From positions 186,001 to 250,000 of the forward strand of contig DATEMU010000003.1 of assembly GCA_035275405.1 (NCBI GenBank): a stretch of 64,000 nucleotides of DNA, written 5' to 3'. Position numbers and translations under genes: made by a program. The notes beneath the pieces were generated by a model. It saw only the letters and a list, made by a program, of their open reading frames with translations, searched no databases and was not told where the DNA came from. Position 1 is the first letter of the stretch. Each line of letters begins with the position of its first letter. This document shows, one piece after another, positions 50,930 to 60,265 of this stretch. The DNA comes from Phycisphaerae bacterium (GTDB lineage: Bacteria > Planctomycetota > Phycisphaerae > UBA1845 > UTPLA1).

Positions 50930-52861
50930 ATGTGCGGAATCTGCGGATATGTCGGCGTCCATCGGCCGGAGCTGCTGGAGCCAATGTGTCTGGCCATGAG
51001 CCATCGCGGGCCCGACGACATGGGCACGTGGCATGACCAGGCTGGGCCGGTCGGACTGGGGCATCGCCGTCTTTCGATCATCGACCTCAGCCCGGCCGGA
51101 CATCAGCCGATGACGAACGAGGATGGGTCAGTCTGGATCTCGTATAACGGCGAGATCTACGACTTCCAGAGGCATCGCGAGCGATTGGTTGCCCAGGGCC
51201 ATCAGTTCCGAAGTCAGAGCGACACCGAAGTACTGGTGCATTTGTACGAGGAACTGGGGCCGGATTTTGTAGGCGAACTAAACGGGATCTTCGCTATCGC
51301 CCTCTGGGATTCGCGGCAGCGGCAGTTGTTGTTGGCGCGGGACCACGCGGGAATCAAACCCCTGTACTACTGGCAGGATGGCGAGAAGCTCTATTTCGCG
51401 TCGGAGATCAAGGCCTTGACGCGGATTCCCGAACTGCCGCGCGAATTGAATGAGAACGCCGTGCCGCAGTATCTGACGCTCCTGTGGGTGCCCGGTGAGG
51501 AGACGATGCTCAAGGCCGTGCGCAAGATTGAGCCCGGGCATTTGCTGCTATGGAAGGACGGGCGAATCACGACGCGGCAGTGGTTTTCACTGGATTACGA
51601 GCCCGATGAGTCGGTCAGCGAGGCGGAGTGGATTGAGCGCGTTCACGATACATTCATGCGGACGACGCGGCGGCAGATGGTGTCGGACGTGCCGCTGGGC
51701 GCGTTTCTCTCCGGTGGGACCGATTCGTCGGCGATCGTTGCGTGCATGAGACAATCGTTCCCGGATCGACCGATCAGTTGTTATACCTACACCTTCGACG
51801 CGGCCGACATGGCCCGCGATCAATTCGAATACGATTACCCCTATGCGCAGGAAGTGGCTCGGATCTTGAACGTGCGGCTGAAGTCGTTTCATCTGCGACC
51901 GGACGTCATTTCCATTCTCCCCAAGCTCGTCTATCACATGGACGAACCGGACGCGGACCAGTCCATCTTTCCTGCATACTTGATTTCGAAGCTCGCGCGG
52001 GAGGATGGGACGACGGTGCTTCTGTCGGGAACGGGCGGCGACGAGGTCTTCTTCGGCTATCGCAGCCATCAGGCGCTTCGACGGATGGAGAAACTGCGCT
52101 GGATACCGCGCTGGCTGATGTCGCCGGCCCTCGCGGCGGCGAGCGGGGTCAGCACATCGCTGATGGGGGCGCAAAGCGCGCTGCCTCGGCGGCTGCGCAA
52201 GTTTCGCAGCGGGCTCATGGGCAATGGGGTAGAGCGGTTTCTGGCGCTGTCGGACTGGTCGAGCCCGACGGCCCGCGAGCGGATTTACACGAATGGATTA
52301 GCCTCGCGGCTGGACGGGACGCGTACCGCGTCGGCGGTCCTCCAGAAATACTACGACAGCTTTCGCGGTACGGGCGAGTTGAACCGGCGCTCGCACATCC
52401 TGATCCAGACGTTTCTGGCGGCGCACAACTTCAACTATACGGATAAGACGAGCATGGCGGCGTCGGTCGAGACCCGCGTCCCCTATCTGGACGTGGAACT
52501 GATGCGGCTTTGCGCGCAAATCCCGGAGCGGTATAAGCTGAAGGGATTAGAGACGAAGTATCTTCTGAAGGAGGCGATGCTGCCGTACCTTCCGCGATCG
52601 GTGCTCTATCGAAGCAAGACGGGTTTCGGCGCCCCCCTGCGAAAATGGGTGGCGGAAGATTTGCGGGATTGCCTCCAGGAACAGCTGGGCCCCCGGCGGC
52701 TGGGGAGCCGCGGCCTTTTTGAACGTACCGCCATTGGGCACATCCTGAAAGAAAACGAAGAAAACAAGGCGGATCACGCCTACTTGATTTACGCGCTATT
52801 GAATCTGGAGTTATGGTTACAAACGTTTGTCGATCGGGCCGGCGAGCCGGTCAGTCTATGA
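50930..52861 (+). CDS. asnB: Asparagine synthase-type glutamine amidotransferase, copy 2
   Basis: Same family as 47919-49793 but from a canonical ATG: MCGICGYVGVHRPELLE. Motifs: SHRGPDDMG, YNGEIYDF, SDTEVLVHLYEELGPDF, LNGIFAIALWD, and the PP-loop AFLSGGTDSSAIVA near residue 258; a further YTDKTSMAASVETRVPYLDV segment is typical. 643 residues. No Shine-Dalgarno site is obvious. Paired amidotransferases occur in exosortase-associated and other EPS loci, where they are thought to amidate sugar carboxylates; amino-acid synthesis is the alternative. The relationship to copy 1 is family-level, not a recent duplication by eye. Confidence 0.93.
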   Translation: MCGICGYVGVHRPELLEPMCLAMSHRGPDDMGTWHDQAGPVGLGHRRLSIIDLSPAGHQPMTNEDGSVWISYNGEIYDFQRHRERLVAQGHQFRSQSDTEVLVHLYEELGPDFVGELNGIFAIALWDSRQRQLLLARDHAGIKPLYYWQDGEKLYFASEIKALTRIPELPRELNENAVPQYLTLLWVPGEETMLKAVRKIEPGHLLLWKDGRITTRQWFSLDYEPDESVSEAEWIERVHDTFMRTTRRQMVSDVPLGAFLSGGTDSSAIVACMRQSFPDRPISCYTYTFDAADMARDQFEYDYPYAQEVARILNVRLKSFHLRPDVISILPKLVYHMDEPDADQSIFPAYLISKLAREDGTTVLLSGTGGDEVFFGYRSHQALRRMEKLRWIPRWLMSPALAAASGVSTSLMGAQSALPRRLRKFRSGLMGNGVERFLALSDWSSPTARERIYTNGLASRLDGTRTASAVLQKYYDSFRGTGELNRRSHILIQTFLAAHNFNYTDKTSMAASVETRVPYLDVELMRLCAQIPERYKLKGLETKYLLKEAMLPYLPRSVLYRSKTGFGAPLRKWVAEDLRDCLQEQLGPRRLGSRGLFERTAIGHILKENEENKADHAYLIYALLNLELWLQTFVDRAGEPVSL

Positions 52862-52895
52862 ACAAGAGAATCCTCTCGGCTTGGGGTAACGGAAA

Positions 52896-53726
52896 ATGGC
52901 CCTGAAGACCGACGTGAAAACTTATTGGGAAGCCAAGGTCTGTGGCACGACCTATGGCCGCAACCGTGCGGACGAGTCCGTGGATTTGGAGCGGATGGCG
53001 GAGACTCGCTACCGCCTTGAACCCTATATCCCCCCTTTTGCCGATTTTCCGTCGGCGCGGGGGAAGCGGATGTTGGAAATCGGTGTCGGCGGCGGAGTTG
53101 ATTTTTCCAATTGGGTCAAGAACGGTGCGGACGCGACGGGGGTGGATCTGACCGAGGCGGGAATTAAAATGGCCAGAGCGCGGCTCGAAAGCATGCCACG
53201 CGCCGTTGGGAAGGCGGGGGGGAAATATCGGCTACTCGTCGCCGATGGGGAGAACCTGGCCTTTCCCGACGCGACTTTTGATTTTGTTTACTCTTGGGGC
53301 GTCCTGCACCACTCGCCCGACACGGCCAAGGCGTTTTCGGAAGTCAGCCGAGTCCTCAAACCGGGCGGGACGTTTAAGGGAATGGTCTATCACGCGCGGA
53401 GCATGGTGAATTACATGTTGTGGCTGCGCTGGGGGTTGATGAGTGGCAAGCTCATCTCGGTTCGTCGGGCTGTGTTTGAAAACCTTGAGAGCCCTGGCAC
53501 GAAGGTTTATTCCGTCGACGAAATCCGAACTTTGCTTGCGACGGTCGGGTTTAAGGATATCCATGCGTTGAGCCATCTGAGTTTCGGCGATCTGCTCATG
53601 AATAAGCCCTCAACCCGATATCAGTCCCCCCTTTACCGGATCGTATGGAAGCTGTATCCCCGATGGTTCATTAGGCTGCTGGGCCACCGCTTCGGCGGGA
53701 ATCTGATGTTCGTCGCTACCAGGTGA
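52896..53726 (+). CDS. SAM-dependent methyltransferase
   Basis: Class I methyltransferase with motif I MLEIGVGGGVDFSNW (about residues 59-73), a ribose-binding acidic residue in GVDLTEAG, motif II FPDATFDFVYSWGVLHHSPD and motif III SEVSRVLKPGGTF. The C-terminal ~100 residues contain helices that may bind acceptor sugar or membrane (MVNYMLWLRWGLMSGKLISV). GGAAA precedes the ATG. Target unknown; the locus suggests an O-methylated sugar. It lies between the second amidotransferase and the bi-domain oxidoreductase. Confidence 0.85.
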   Translation: MALKTDVKTYWEAKVCGTTYGRNRADESVDLERMAETRYRLEPYIPPFADFPSARGKRMLEIGVGGGVDFSNWVKNGADATGVDLTEAGIKMARARLESMPRAVGKAGGKYRLLVADGENLAFPDATFDFVYSWGVLHHSPDTAKAFSEVSRVLKPGGTFKGMVYHARSMVNYMLWLRWGLMSGKLISVRRAVFENLESPGTKVYSVDEIRTLLATVGFKDIHALSHLSFGDLLMNKPSTRYQSPLYRIVWKLYPRWFIRLLGHRFGGNLMFVATR

Positions 53727-53763
53727 GTGCCAAAGCCGCGCCATATCGGTTAACTTTCCAATC

Positions 53764-55911
53764 GTGAAACAAGTCCTTCAGAACCTTAAGACTGGCGTGA
53801 TCGAGCTGGAAGAGCTGCCCTGTCCGCTGGTTCGCGACGGGCACCTGTTGATACAGACTCGTTCGACGCTTATCTCCGCGGGAACGGAGCGTATGCTCGT
53901 TGAACTGGGCAAGGGCAGCCTATTGGCCAAGGCCCGCGCTCAGCCTGACAAAGTCAAACAGGTCCTCGACAAGATCAGAACCGACGGCCTCTTGCCGACG
54001 CTGGAGGCCGTATTCTCGCGTCTGGATGAGCCGCTGCCGCTGGGGTACTGCAACAGCGGCGTGGTGATTGAGGTGGGTAAGGGTGTCGAGGGGTTCTCCG
54101 TTGGCGATCGGGTGGCGAACAACGGGGCGCACGCGGAGATGGTTTGCGTTCCGCGAAACTTGTGCGCGAAGATTTCCGAGGGCGTTGACGATGACTCCGC
54201 GAGCTTCGCGATACTCGGGGCCATCGGGCTTCAGGGCATTCGGCTGATTGAACCGAGCATCGGCGAATCCGTCGTCGTCATTGGCCTGGGGCTGATTGGG
54301 CTGATGACCGTGCAGATGCTGATCGCCGGGGGATGCAAAGTACTGGGAATCGATCCCAGTCCGGCGCGGCAGGAGTTGGCGCGGGGATTTGGTGCGGAGA
54401 CGGCGGCGTCAGGCGAAGGAAGCGATCCCGTGTCGGCCGCGCTCGCCTTTTCCGACGGCCGGGGCGTCGACGGCGTGGTGATCACGGCGTCGTCGCGAAG
54501 CAGCGACATCATGCACCAGGCGGCGGCGATGTGCCGAAAGCGCGGGCGGATCGTCCTGGTCGGCGTCGTCGGTCTGGAGCTTTCGCGCACCGACTATTAC
54601 AAGAAAGAACTATCTTTTCAGGTTTCTTGTTCCTATGGACCGGGTCGCTACGACGCCGACTACGAGGAAAAGGGCCGGGATTACCCCCTGGGCTTCGTTC
54701 GCTGGACGGCCCAAAGGAACTTCGAGGCCGTGCTGGCCCTGATGGCGTCCGGGAAATTGAACGTTGCGCCATTGATCAGTCGGCGGATCGCGCACGGTGA
54801 CGCGGCGGAGGCGTACCGCACGCTGACCGACGACCGGGCTGCGTTGGGAATCGTCCTGACCTATCCGCAAGCGCCGCCTTCGACGCAGCGCGTGGTGACG
54901 GTGACGTCTTCTGCAAGGACGAGCGCGCCCAAGGGCGGCGCGGTGCTCGGTCTGATCGGAGCGGGCACCTTTGCCAAGCGGGCTTTGCTCCCGCACCTCA
55001 AGGGTTGCCCGGTTCGGCTGCGGATTGTGGCGAGCGCCGGGGGCGTGAGCGGCGGTCACCTGGCCCGGAAGTTCGGGTTTGAGCGGGTGACTACGGATTA
55101 TCAGGAAGTGCTTCGCGATCCGGAGGTCAACCTCGTCTATATCGCGACTCGCCACCATCTGCACGCGCGGATGACGCTGGAGGCGCTGGCCGCGGGTAAG
55201 CACGTGACCGTTGAGAAGCCGCTTTGTTTGACGCTGCAGGAGCTGGCGGAGATTGCGGCCGCGCATGCCCAATCGCACGGACAGCAGCTCTTCGTCGGGT
55301 TCAATCGGCGGTTCGCGCTGCCGACGGTAAAGATGAACGAACTTCTCCGCAGCCGCACGCAACCGCTGTGCGCGAGCATCATGGTCAACGCCGGGATCGT
55401 CGGCGCCGACGCCTGGGTGCAGGACGCGGAGCAGGGCGGCGGCCGGATCGTCGGCGAAGCCTGCCATTTCATTGACCTGATCTCCCATCTGGCGGCCTCG
55501 CCGATCACTCGCGTCATGACGACGACCATCGGCAGGGGGCCGGGCGATTCCACTCGCGACGATAAGGCAACCATCACGCTGACGCTTGCGGATGGTTCGA
55601 TGGGCACCGTTCATTACTTCGGCAACGGCGACAAGAGTTACCCCAAGGAAACTATCGATGTGTTTTGTGAAGGACGTGTCCTTCGGCTGGAAAATTTTCG
55701 CGTCCTTCGGGGATACGGCTGGCCCGGCTTTGCGAAATACCGCCTCTTCAAGATCAACAAGGGCTTTCACGAGACGGCCTTCAGCATTACACAAACGGTC
55801 GCCCGCGGCGGGCCGGCATTGATGCCGTTTGACGGAATTGTCAACGTGATGAAGGCGACGTTCGCGGCCGTTGAATCGGCGCGGACGGGCCAACCGATCG
55901 ACCTCCCGTAA
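53764..55911 (+). CDS. Bi-domain oxidoreductase (zinc-type dehydrogenase fused to Gfo/Idh/MocA)
   Basis: Fusion of a medium-chain dehydrogenase (about residues 1-360) and a Gfo/Idh/MocA oxidoreductase (about 395-700). The first half has LPLGYCNSGVVIEVGKGVEG, VVVIGLGLIGLMTVQMLIAG and RIVLVGVVGLE; the second has VLGLIGAGTFAKRALLPHL, VYIATRHHLHARMTLEALAA, GKHVTVEKPLCLTLQELAEI and GGGRIVGEACHFIDLISHL. The first half lacks an obvious full set of zinc ligands, so it may bind only NAD(P). Proteins of this plan occur in surface-polysaccharide clusters, often beside heparinase-like lyases, as here. GTG start. Probably makes a modified uronate or deoxysugar nucleotide; substrate unknown. Confidence 0.9.
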   Translation: MKQVLQNLKTGVIELEELPCPLVRDGHLLIQTRSTLISAGTERMLVELGKGSLLAKARAQPDKVKQVLDKIRTDGLLPTLEAVFSRLDEPLPLGYCNSGVVIEVGKGVEGFSVGDRVANNGAHAEMVCVPRNLCAKISEGVDDDSASFAILGAIGLQGIRLIEPSIGESVVVIGLGLIGLMTVQMLIAGGCKVLGIDPSPARQELARGFGAETAASGEGSDPVSAALAFSDGRGVDGVVITASSRSSDIMHQAAAMCRKRGRIVLVGVVGLELSRTDYYKKELSFQVSCSYGPGRYDADYEEKGRDYPLGFVRWTAQRNFEAVLALMASGKLNVAPLISRRIAHGDAAEAYRTLTDDRAALGIVLTYPQAPPSTQRVVTVTSSARTSAPKGGAVLGLIGAGTFAKRALLPHLKGCPVRLRIVASAGGVSGGHLARKFGFERVTTDYQEVLRDPEVNLVYIATRHHLHARMTLEALAAGKHVTVEKPLCLTLQELAEIAAAHAQSHGQQLFVGFNRRFALPTVKMNELLRSRTQPLCASIMVNAGIVGADAWVQDAEQGGGRIVGEACHFIDLISHLAASPITRVMTTTIGRGPGDSTRDDKATITLTLADGSMGTVHYFGNGDKSYPKETIDVFCEGRVLRLENFRVLRGYGWPGFAKYRLFKINKGFHETAFSITQTVARGGPALMPFDGIVNVMKATFAAVESARTGQPIDLP

Positions 55912-55916
55912 CTCAA

Positions 55917-56981
55917 GTGCCTCTGTCATTCCATCCCAGGATTGTTTCTCCCGGCCGGGCCCTGCTGACGCAGCGCGATGGAACACTCTATATCGGCAAC
56001 GGATACTCGATCTGGCGGTCCAAAGACGACGGCAAATCGTGGCAACCCCGCGCGCAGATACCGTCGTCGGCGAAGCGAAAGGTCATACAGCTGTCGCGGA
56101 TGCTCTCGCGACTCTTCCGCCACGAAGTGCGGGCACTCGGCGTGCTGACCGACGGATCGCTCGTGGCCTCCAATCGCGAGTGGGTGTATTTCTGCGGCCC
56201 GGCCGAATCGATGATGACGCGGGCCATTCTCGATGAGGGCCGGCAGCGATTGTCGCCGCCGATGTGCGTGACCGTGGGGCCGAACGATCGAATCCTGTGG
56301 GGCGAGTACGATTCGAGAGCCGCCCACGGCAAGCCCGTACGGCTTTTTGTTTCCGACGACGGCGGTCGGCGCTACGACGTGGCCCGCGTGTTTGAGGGGG
56401 GGAGTATTCTTCACATCCACAACCTCTTCTACGACGCCGGGTTGGAGAAATACTGGCTGCTCGCGGGCGATCAAGACCACGAACCGGGCATTGGACTTCT
56501 GAGCAGCGATCTCAAGGATTTCGATTGGGTCGGAAAGGGCAAGCAAGTCTATCGCGCCGTGGACGTCTTCGACTTCGGCGATCGGCTGGTCTATGGGATG
56601 GACACCGAAAAAGAGGCCAACGCGGTGCTCTCGCTGGACAAGGCAACGGGCAGAGTCGAGCGGATCGCGGAGATCGACGGTAGCTGCATCTATTCATGCC
56701 GGTTTGGGCGATGGTACGTTCTTTCGACAACGGTCGAGCGCTCCGCCGTCAACCAGTCACGGAATGCGGGATTGTATGTTTCGCGCGACGGGGCCACGTG
56801 GAGCCGCGTCTATGAGGCTGAGAAAGACGGCTGGAACATGCAGTACTTTCAATATGGTTCAATTATTCTGCCGCGAGGCGGGAGCGATCGAGAAACGATC
56901 TTGTTCAGCGGGCAGGCGGTGCGCGGCATCGACGGAAAGGTCCTGACGGCCGATCTGTCGCAGTGGCGGGACGACAAATAG
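55917..56981 (+). CDS. Asp-box (sialidase/BNR-type) beta-propeller protein
   Basis: Starts with GTG five bases after the preceding stop. It has a run of BNR/Asp-box-like repeats: YSIWRSKDDGKSWQPRAQI, RLFVSDDGGRRYDVARVFEG and LYVSRDGATWSRVYEAE (each with S-x-D-x-G-x-x-W), typical of a six-bladed sialidase-fold propeller. No signal peptide is seen, so it may be cytoplasmic or exported by an unrecognised route. Arg-triad residues of true sialidases are not evident. Encoded between the bi-domain oxidoreductase and the heparinase-like protein. It may bind or cut sugars; activity is uncertain. Confidence 0.75.
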   Translation: MPLSFHPRIVSPGRALLTQRDGTLYIGNGYSIWRSKDDGKSWQPRAQIPSSAKRKVIQLSRMLSRLFRHEVRALGVLTDGSLVASNREWVYFCGPAESMMTRAILDEGRQRLSPPMCVTVGPNDRILWGEYDSRAAHGKPVRLFVSDDGGRRYDVARVFEGGSILHIHNLFYDAGLEKYWLLAGDQDHEPGIGLLSSDLKDFDWVGKGKQVYRAVDVFDFGDRLVYGMDTEKEANAVLSLDKATGRVERIAEIDGSCIYSCRFGRWYVLSTTVERSAVNQSRNAGLYVSRDGATWSRVYEAEKDGWNMQYFQYGSIILPRGGSDRETILFSGQAVRGIDGKVLTADLSQWRDDK

Positions 56982-57036
56982 CGCGAAGTGGAGTCGGGTC
57001 ATTTCTTTTCGCCCATCCTTTCAACTCATACGCCTG

Positions 57037-59019
57037 ATGGGAATCCGATGGATTCTCTACCGGGCCGCCTACGCCTTTCGCAGCAAGTCCGGACTGCTCA
57101 GGCGGCGGTTTCCGGCCCCCGCGCGGCGGTCGGTCTCGCTCGGCGACGTGGTGGGCGAGTCCGGGCTGGCCCATCCAGCCGCCTACGTCGAGCATCGTTC
57201 GTCCATCCGCGGACGATTTTTTTTTGATCCCGGAGCGCTGCCCGCACCGGCGCTCCTGGGCGACGTGACGGGGCCGCGGGGCCGCGATCGCACGATTCAA
57301 ATCGCCGACGATCTTGCGCGCGGGCGATTTCTGTATTTCAGCCGGCAGTCCCACGAACTCGGGTGGCCGACGGACTGGCTGCTCAATCCCCTGACGGGCG
57401 GCCGGCACGAGGCGCGGACGCATTGGTGCGACTATGAGACCTTTTCGCCGGAACGAGGCGACATCAAGGAAGTCTGGGAGCCGTCGCGATTCGCCTGCGC
57501 ATACTGGTTGGTTCGGGCGTATGCACTGACGGGCGACGAGAAGTACCCGCGGGCATTCTGGGAACTGTTCGAATCGTGGTGCGAGCAGAACCCGCCGAAT
57601 CGCGGGCCGAACTGGAAGTGCGGGCAGGAGACGGCGATCCGGCTTTTTGCATGGTGTTTCGCGCTCCATGGCTTGTGGAAATCGCCCGCGACGACGCCCG
57701 ATCGAGTCGCGGCGATGGTCACGAGCATCGCGCTGCAGGCGCGGCGGATCGCGGGCAATATCGATTACGCCGTCTCGCAGAAGAACAATCACGGCATCAG
57801 CGAGGCGGTCGGGCTCCTGACGGTCGGGCTGGTGTTCCCGGAGCTTCGCGGGGCGGACGAGTGGCGACAGGAGGGGCGGCGGATTTTCGAGCAGGAAGTC
57901 CTGCGCCAGGTCTATGCCGACGGGGCGTTCGTGCAACATTCGATGAATTACCATCGCGTGCTGCTGCACGATTGCCTGTGGGCGATCCGGCTGGCCGATC
58001 GGTGCGGCGAGCCGATTGCGGAAGAGGTTCGGCGGCGTGTCGCGGCGGCGGCGGAGTTCCTCTTTCAGATGCATGACCCGGCCACCGGACACGTGCCGAA
58101 TTACGGGCCCAATGACGGCGCGCTGCTCCTGCCGCTGGATTCGTGCGACTACCGGGACTTCCGGCCCACGATTCAGGCCGCGTGTTACCTCGCGGACCGT
58201 CGGCGGGTACTGGAGCGCGGCCCCTGGGATGAAACGATGCTGTGGCTCTTTGGGGCGGGCGCGCTGGACGGGCCGCTGGCGCAACGGTCCCCGGAATCGA
58301 AACGGTTTGATGAGGGGGGCTATTATACGCTGCGCAATGGTCACTCGTGGTGCATGATCCGCTGCCATTCGTATCGCGATCGGCCGGCTCATGTCGATCC
58401 GCTGCACCTGGACCTGTGGCATCGCGGGGTCAACGTGCTCGGCGACAGCGGGACGTACAAGTATTATCTCGCCGGCTCGCCCGCCCTGGAGCATTATTTC
58501 AAGGACATCGCCGCGCACAACACCGTCGAGATCGACGGCCGGGGACCGTTGGAGCTTTTTACGCGGTTCACGTGGCTGCCCTGGCCGCGGGGGCGCTGCA
58601 GGGAGTACGGGCCGGGAGTTTTTGCCGGAGAACATCTGGCGTACGAGAGAGATCCCTGGCATGTCACCCATCGCCGCCGCGTTCGGGTTCTTGGAGAGGG
58701 CCGGTGGGAGGTGACCGACGAACTTGCGGGAACCGGCCGGCATCAAGCGACATTGCGGTGGCACCTGCTCGACGTCCCGTACACGTTCGAACGCGGGGCC
58801 GGGCGGTTGACGCTGGAGGCCGCGTGCGGGCGCGTGGGAATTGAAATCGAGGGACCGCCCGGCTTGGCGCTCGATATTCATCGAGGAAAAGAGGAGCCCG
58901 GCAAGACGTCGGGCTGGATGTCGCTTTACTACGGCGAACTGCTGCCGCGACCGACGCTGGAGGCCCGCGTTGACTGCTCGTTGCCCGCGACGATTGTCAC
59001 GCGGATTCATTTGCCCTAG
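57037..59019 (+). CDS. Heparinase II/III-like polysaccharide lyase
   Basis: 660-residue protein with an alpha-toroid domain followed by a beta-sandwich of the heparinase II/III family, which cleaves uronate-containing polymers by beta-elimination. Visible: WPTDWLLNPLTGGRHEARTH, the conserved QKNNHGISEAVGL with Asn-His, FVQHSMNYHRVLLHDCLW carrying Tyr-His of the catalytic set, and the C-terminal sandwich VDPLHLDLWHRGVNVLGDSG and AAHNTVEIDGRGPLELFTRF. No clear signal peptide is present, so it may act inside the cell or be exported otherwise. Such lyases inside polysaccharide biosynthesis loci may trim or recycle the product. Confidence 0.88.
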   Translation: MGIRWILYRAAYAFRSKSGLLRRRFPAPARRSVSLGDVVGESGLAHPAAYVEHRSSIRGRFFFDPGALPAPALLGDVTGPRGRDRTIQIADDLARGRFLYFSRQSHELGWPTDWLLNPLTGGRHEARTHWCDYETFSPERGDIKEVWEPSRFACAYWLVRAYALTGDEKYPRAFWELFESWCEQNPPNRGPNWKCGQETAIRLFAWCFALHGLWKSPATTPDRVAAMVTSIALQARRIAGNIDYAVSQKNNHGISEAVGLLTVGLVFPELRGADEWRQEGRRIFEQEVLRQVYADGAFVQHSMNYHRVLLHDCLWAIRLADRCGEPIAEEVRRRVAAAAEFLFQMHDPATGHVPNYGPNDGALLLPLDSCDYRDFRPTIQAACYLADRRRVLERGPWDETMLWLFGAGALDGPLAQRSPESKRFDEGGYYTLRNGHSWCMIRCHSYRDRPAHVDPLHLDLWHRGVNVLGDSGTYKYYLAGSPALEHYFKDIAAHNTVEIDGRGPLELFTRFTWLPWPRGRCREYGPGVFAGEHLAYERDPWHVTHRRRVRVLGEGRWEVTDELAGTGRHQATLRWHLLDVPYTFERGAGRLTLEAACGRVGIEIEGPPGLALDIHRGKEEPGKTSGWMSLYYGELLPRPTLEARVDCSLPATIVTRIHLP

Positions 59020-59054
59020 TGCGCCGTCCGCCGCTGGGGGCGGACGCTACTGCC

Positions 59055-60134
59055 ATGCCTTCCACACCCTACTGGACCAATCGCCTCGCCCGCCCCGACG
59101 AAACGGCCGCCATCCTCGGCCTCGTTCGCGCGGTTCATGGCGATGCGCATCCGGAACTCAATGAGAGGTATTTTTCGTGGCGCTATCTGAGCGATACGCC
59201 GTTTCGCGCGGACATCCTCATGGCGGAGCACGAGGGCCGGCCCATCGGCATTCAGCCGGTGGCGATCTTCGATTGGCAGTGGGGCGCGACGCGGCTTGCG
59301 GGGGCGATGTATACCGGCGTGCTGACGCATCCCGATCATCGCCGGCGCGGGGTGTTTCGGTCGCTGATCGACAGCTCGAACGAGCACGCGGCCGCGCGCG
59401 GGGCGCAGTTCAGCATGACGCTGCCCAATGACGCTTCGCTGCCCGGGTTTCTGAATTTCGGCGACTGGCAGTATCCCGGGCTGATTCCGCTCGCCCTCAA
59501 AGTCGTCGATGGCGCGGCGATGCTGCGGCCGAAGATCGGTGGGCTTCTCGCCGGGCTGGTCGGTTGGGCGCCGAATCTGGCGTTTCGCCGCCGGGCCGAT
59601 GAGGGAGGGATGGGGGACATCGTCTGCGAGACGGCCGCGGTCGCTCCGGCGGAACTCGATGAGGTATTCAGTGCGTTTTCCCATGGCTGCGATCGCCTGA
59701 TGATCCGCCGCACCGCGGCGTATTGGAACTGGCGGTATTTGACCCGGCCGGGATCGAGCTATCGCACCCTTGTCGCGCGGCGCGCCGGGCGTGTGGTGGG
59801 GGCCGTCATCACGGCGGTCGGGCGGCGGATGGGGCTGGATGTCGGGCTGATCGCGGACATCGTCGGCGAGGGCGGCGTGACCGTGCTGCGGCGGTTGATT
59901 CGCGCGGCGGAAGAAGAACTCGTCGGGCGCGGGCTGGGCCTGGTGACGTGCCAGGCGACAAGCCCGCTGCTGCAGGAAGCACTGGCCGCCGAGGGATACT
60001 GGCGGCCCGAGCCGCGGAAGCTGCCGAAGAAGTTTCATTTCGTGTATCGACCGACGGGCGTGGCGGGGTTGCCCAAGGCCCCGGCGAGCATTGCTGACTG
60101 GCACCTGACGTTTGGGGATTCGGATAATATGTAG
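59055..60134 (+). CDS. GNAT-family N-acyltransferase-like protein
   Basis: Two GNAT-like halves in 359 residues. The first contains the acetyl-CoA-binding signature TGVLTHPDHRRRGVFRSLID (R-x-x-G-x-x-R/G-like); the second (from about residue 215) has WNWRYLTRPGSSYRTLVARR and VGAVITAVGRRMGLDV, a weaker repeat of the fold. The start is set at ATG 59055 (MPSTPYWTNRL); an earlier GTG (59019) overlaps the previous stop. Similar two-half proteins are seen with EPS loci, where an N-acetyl or N-acyl sugar is made. Last gene of the polysaccharide run, closed by a terminator. Confidence 0.82.
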   Translation: MPSTPYWTNRLARPDETAAILGLVRAVHGDAHPELNERYFSWRYLSDTPFRADILMAEHEGRPIGIQPVAIFDWQWGATRLAGAMYTGVLTHPDHRRRGVFRSLIDSSNEHAAARGAQFSMTLPNDASLPGFLNFGDWQYPGLIPLALKVVDGAAMLRPKIGGLLAGLVGWAPNLAFRRRADEGGMGDIVCETAAVAPAELDEVFSAFSHGCDRLMIRRTAAYWNWRYLTRPGSSYRTLVARRAGRVVGAVITAVGRRMGLDVGLIADIVGEGGVTVLRRLIRAAEEELVGRGLGLVTCQATSPLLQEALAAEGYWRPEPRKLPKKFHFVYRPTGVAGLPKAPASIADWHLTFGDSDNM

Positions 60135-60167
60135 CGCACTCGTTCATAGGAAGTTCCTTCGTGACAG

Positions 60168-60193
60168 ACCCGCAGCGGCCCGCGGGTTTTTTT
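60168..60193 (+). terminator. Rho-independent terminator of the polysaccharide locus
   Basis: ACCCGC (60168-60173), an 8-base loop and GCGGGT (60182-60187), followed by a run of seven T including the last stem base, 34 bases after the GNAT stop. This is the best classical terminator in the window and fits the end of the long plus-strand operon. Confidence 0.8.
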
Positions 60194-60199
60194 GTTGGT

Positions 60200-60228
60200 G
60201 GAACAAGACGGAACAGGACGGAACGGGG
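60200..60228. repeat. Short 10-bp tandem repeat
   Basis: GGAACAAGAC at 60200-60209 is followed by GGAACAGGAC at 60210-60219 and a partial third unit. It lies directly downstream of the terminator, ahead of the bipartite repeat. Confidence 0.5.
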
Positions 60229-60265
60229 CTACTGATGGCGGTCGCCGAGGCGGGTAAACTCCTGC

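Noticed and set aside
56905-59010. Minus-strand frame of about 700 codons opposite the heparinase gene
   Set aside because: Arg/Pro-rich composition typical of the antisense of a high-GC gene; the plus strand has clear lyase motifs.
46747-60134. Exosortase or exosortase-associated genes expected next to a PEP-CTERM protein and EPS locus
   Set aside because: No multi-helix protein with the exosortase Cys-Arg-Arg signature was seen among the proteins of the window.
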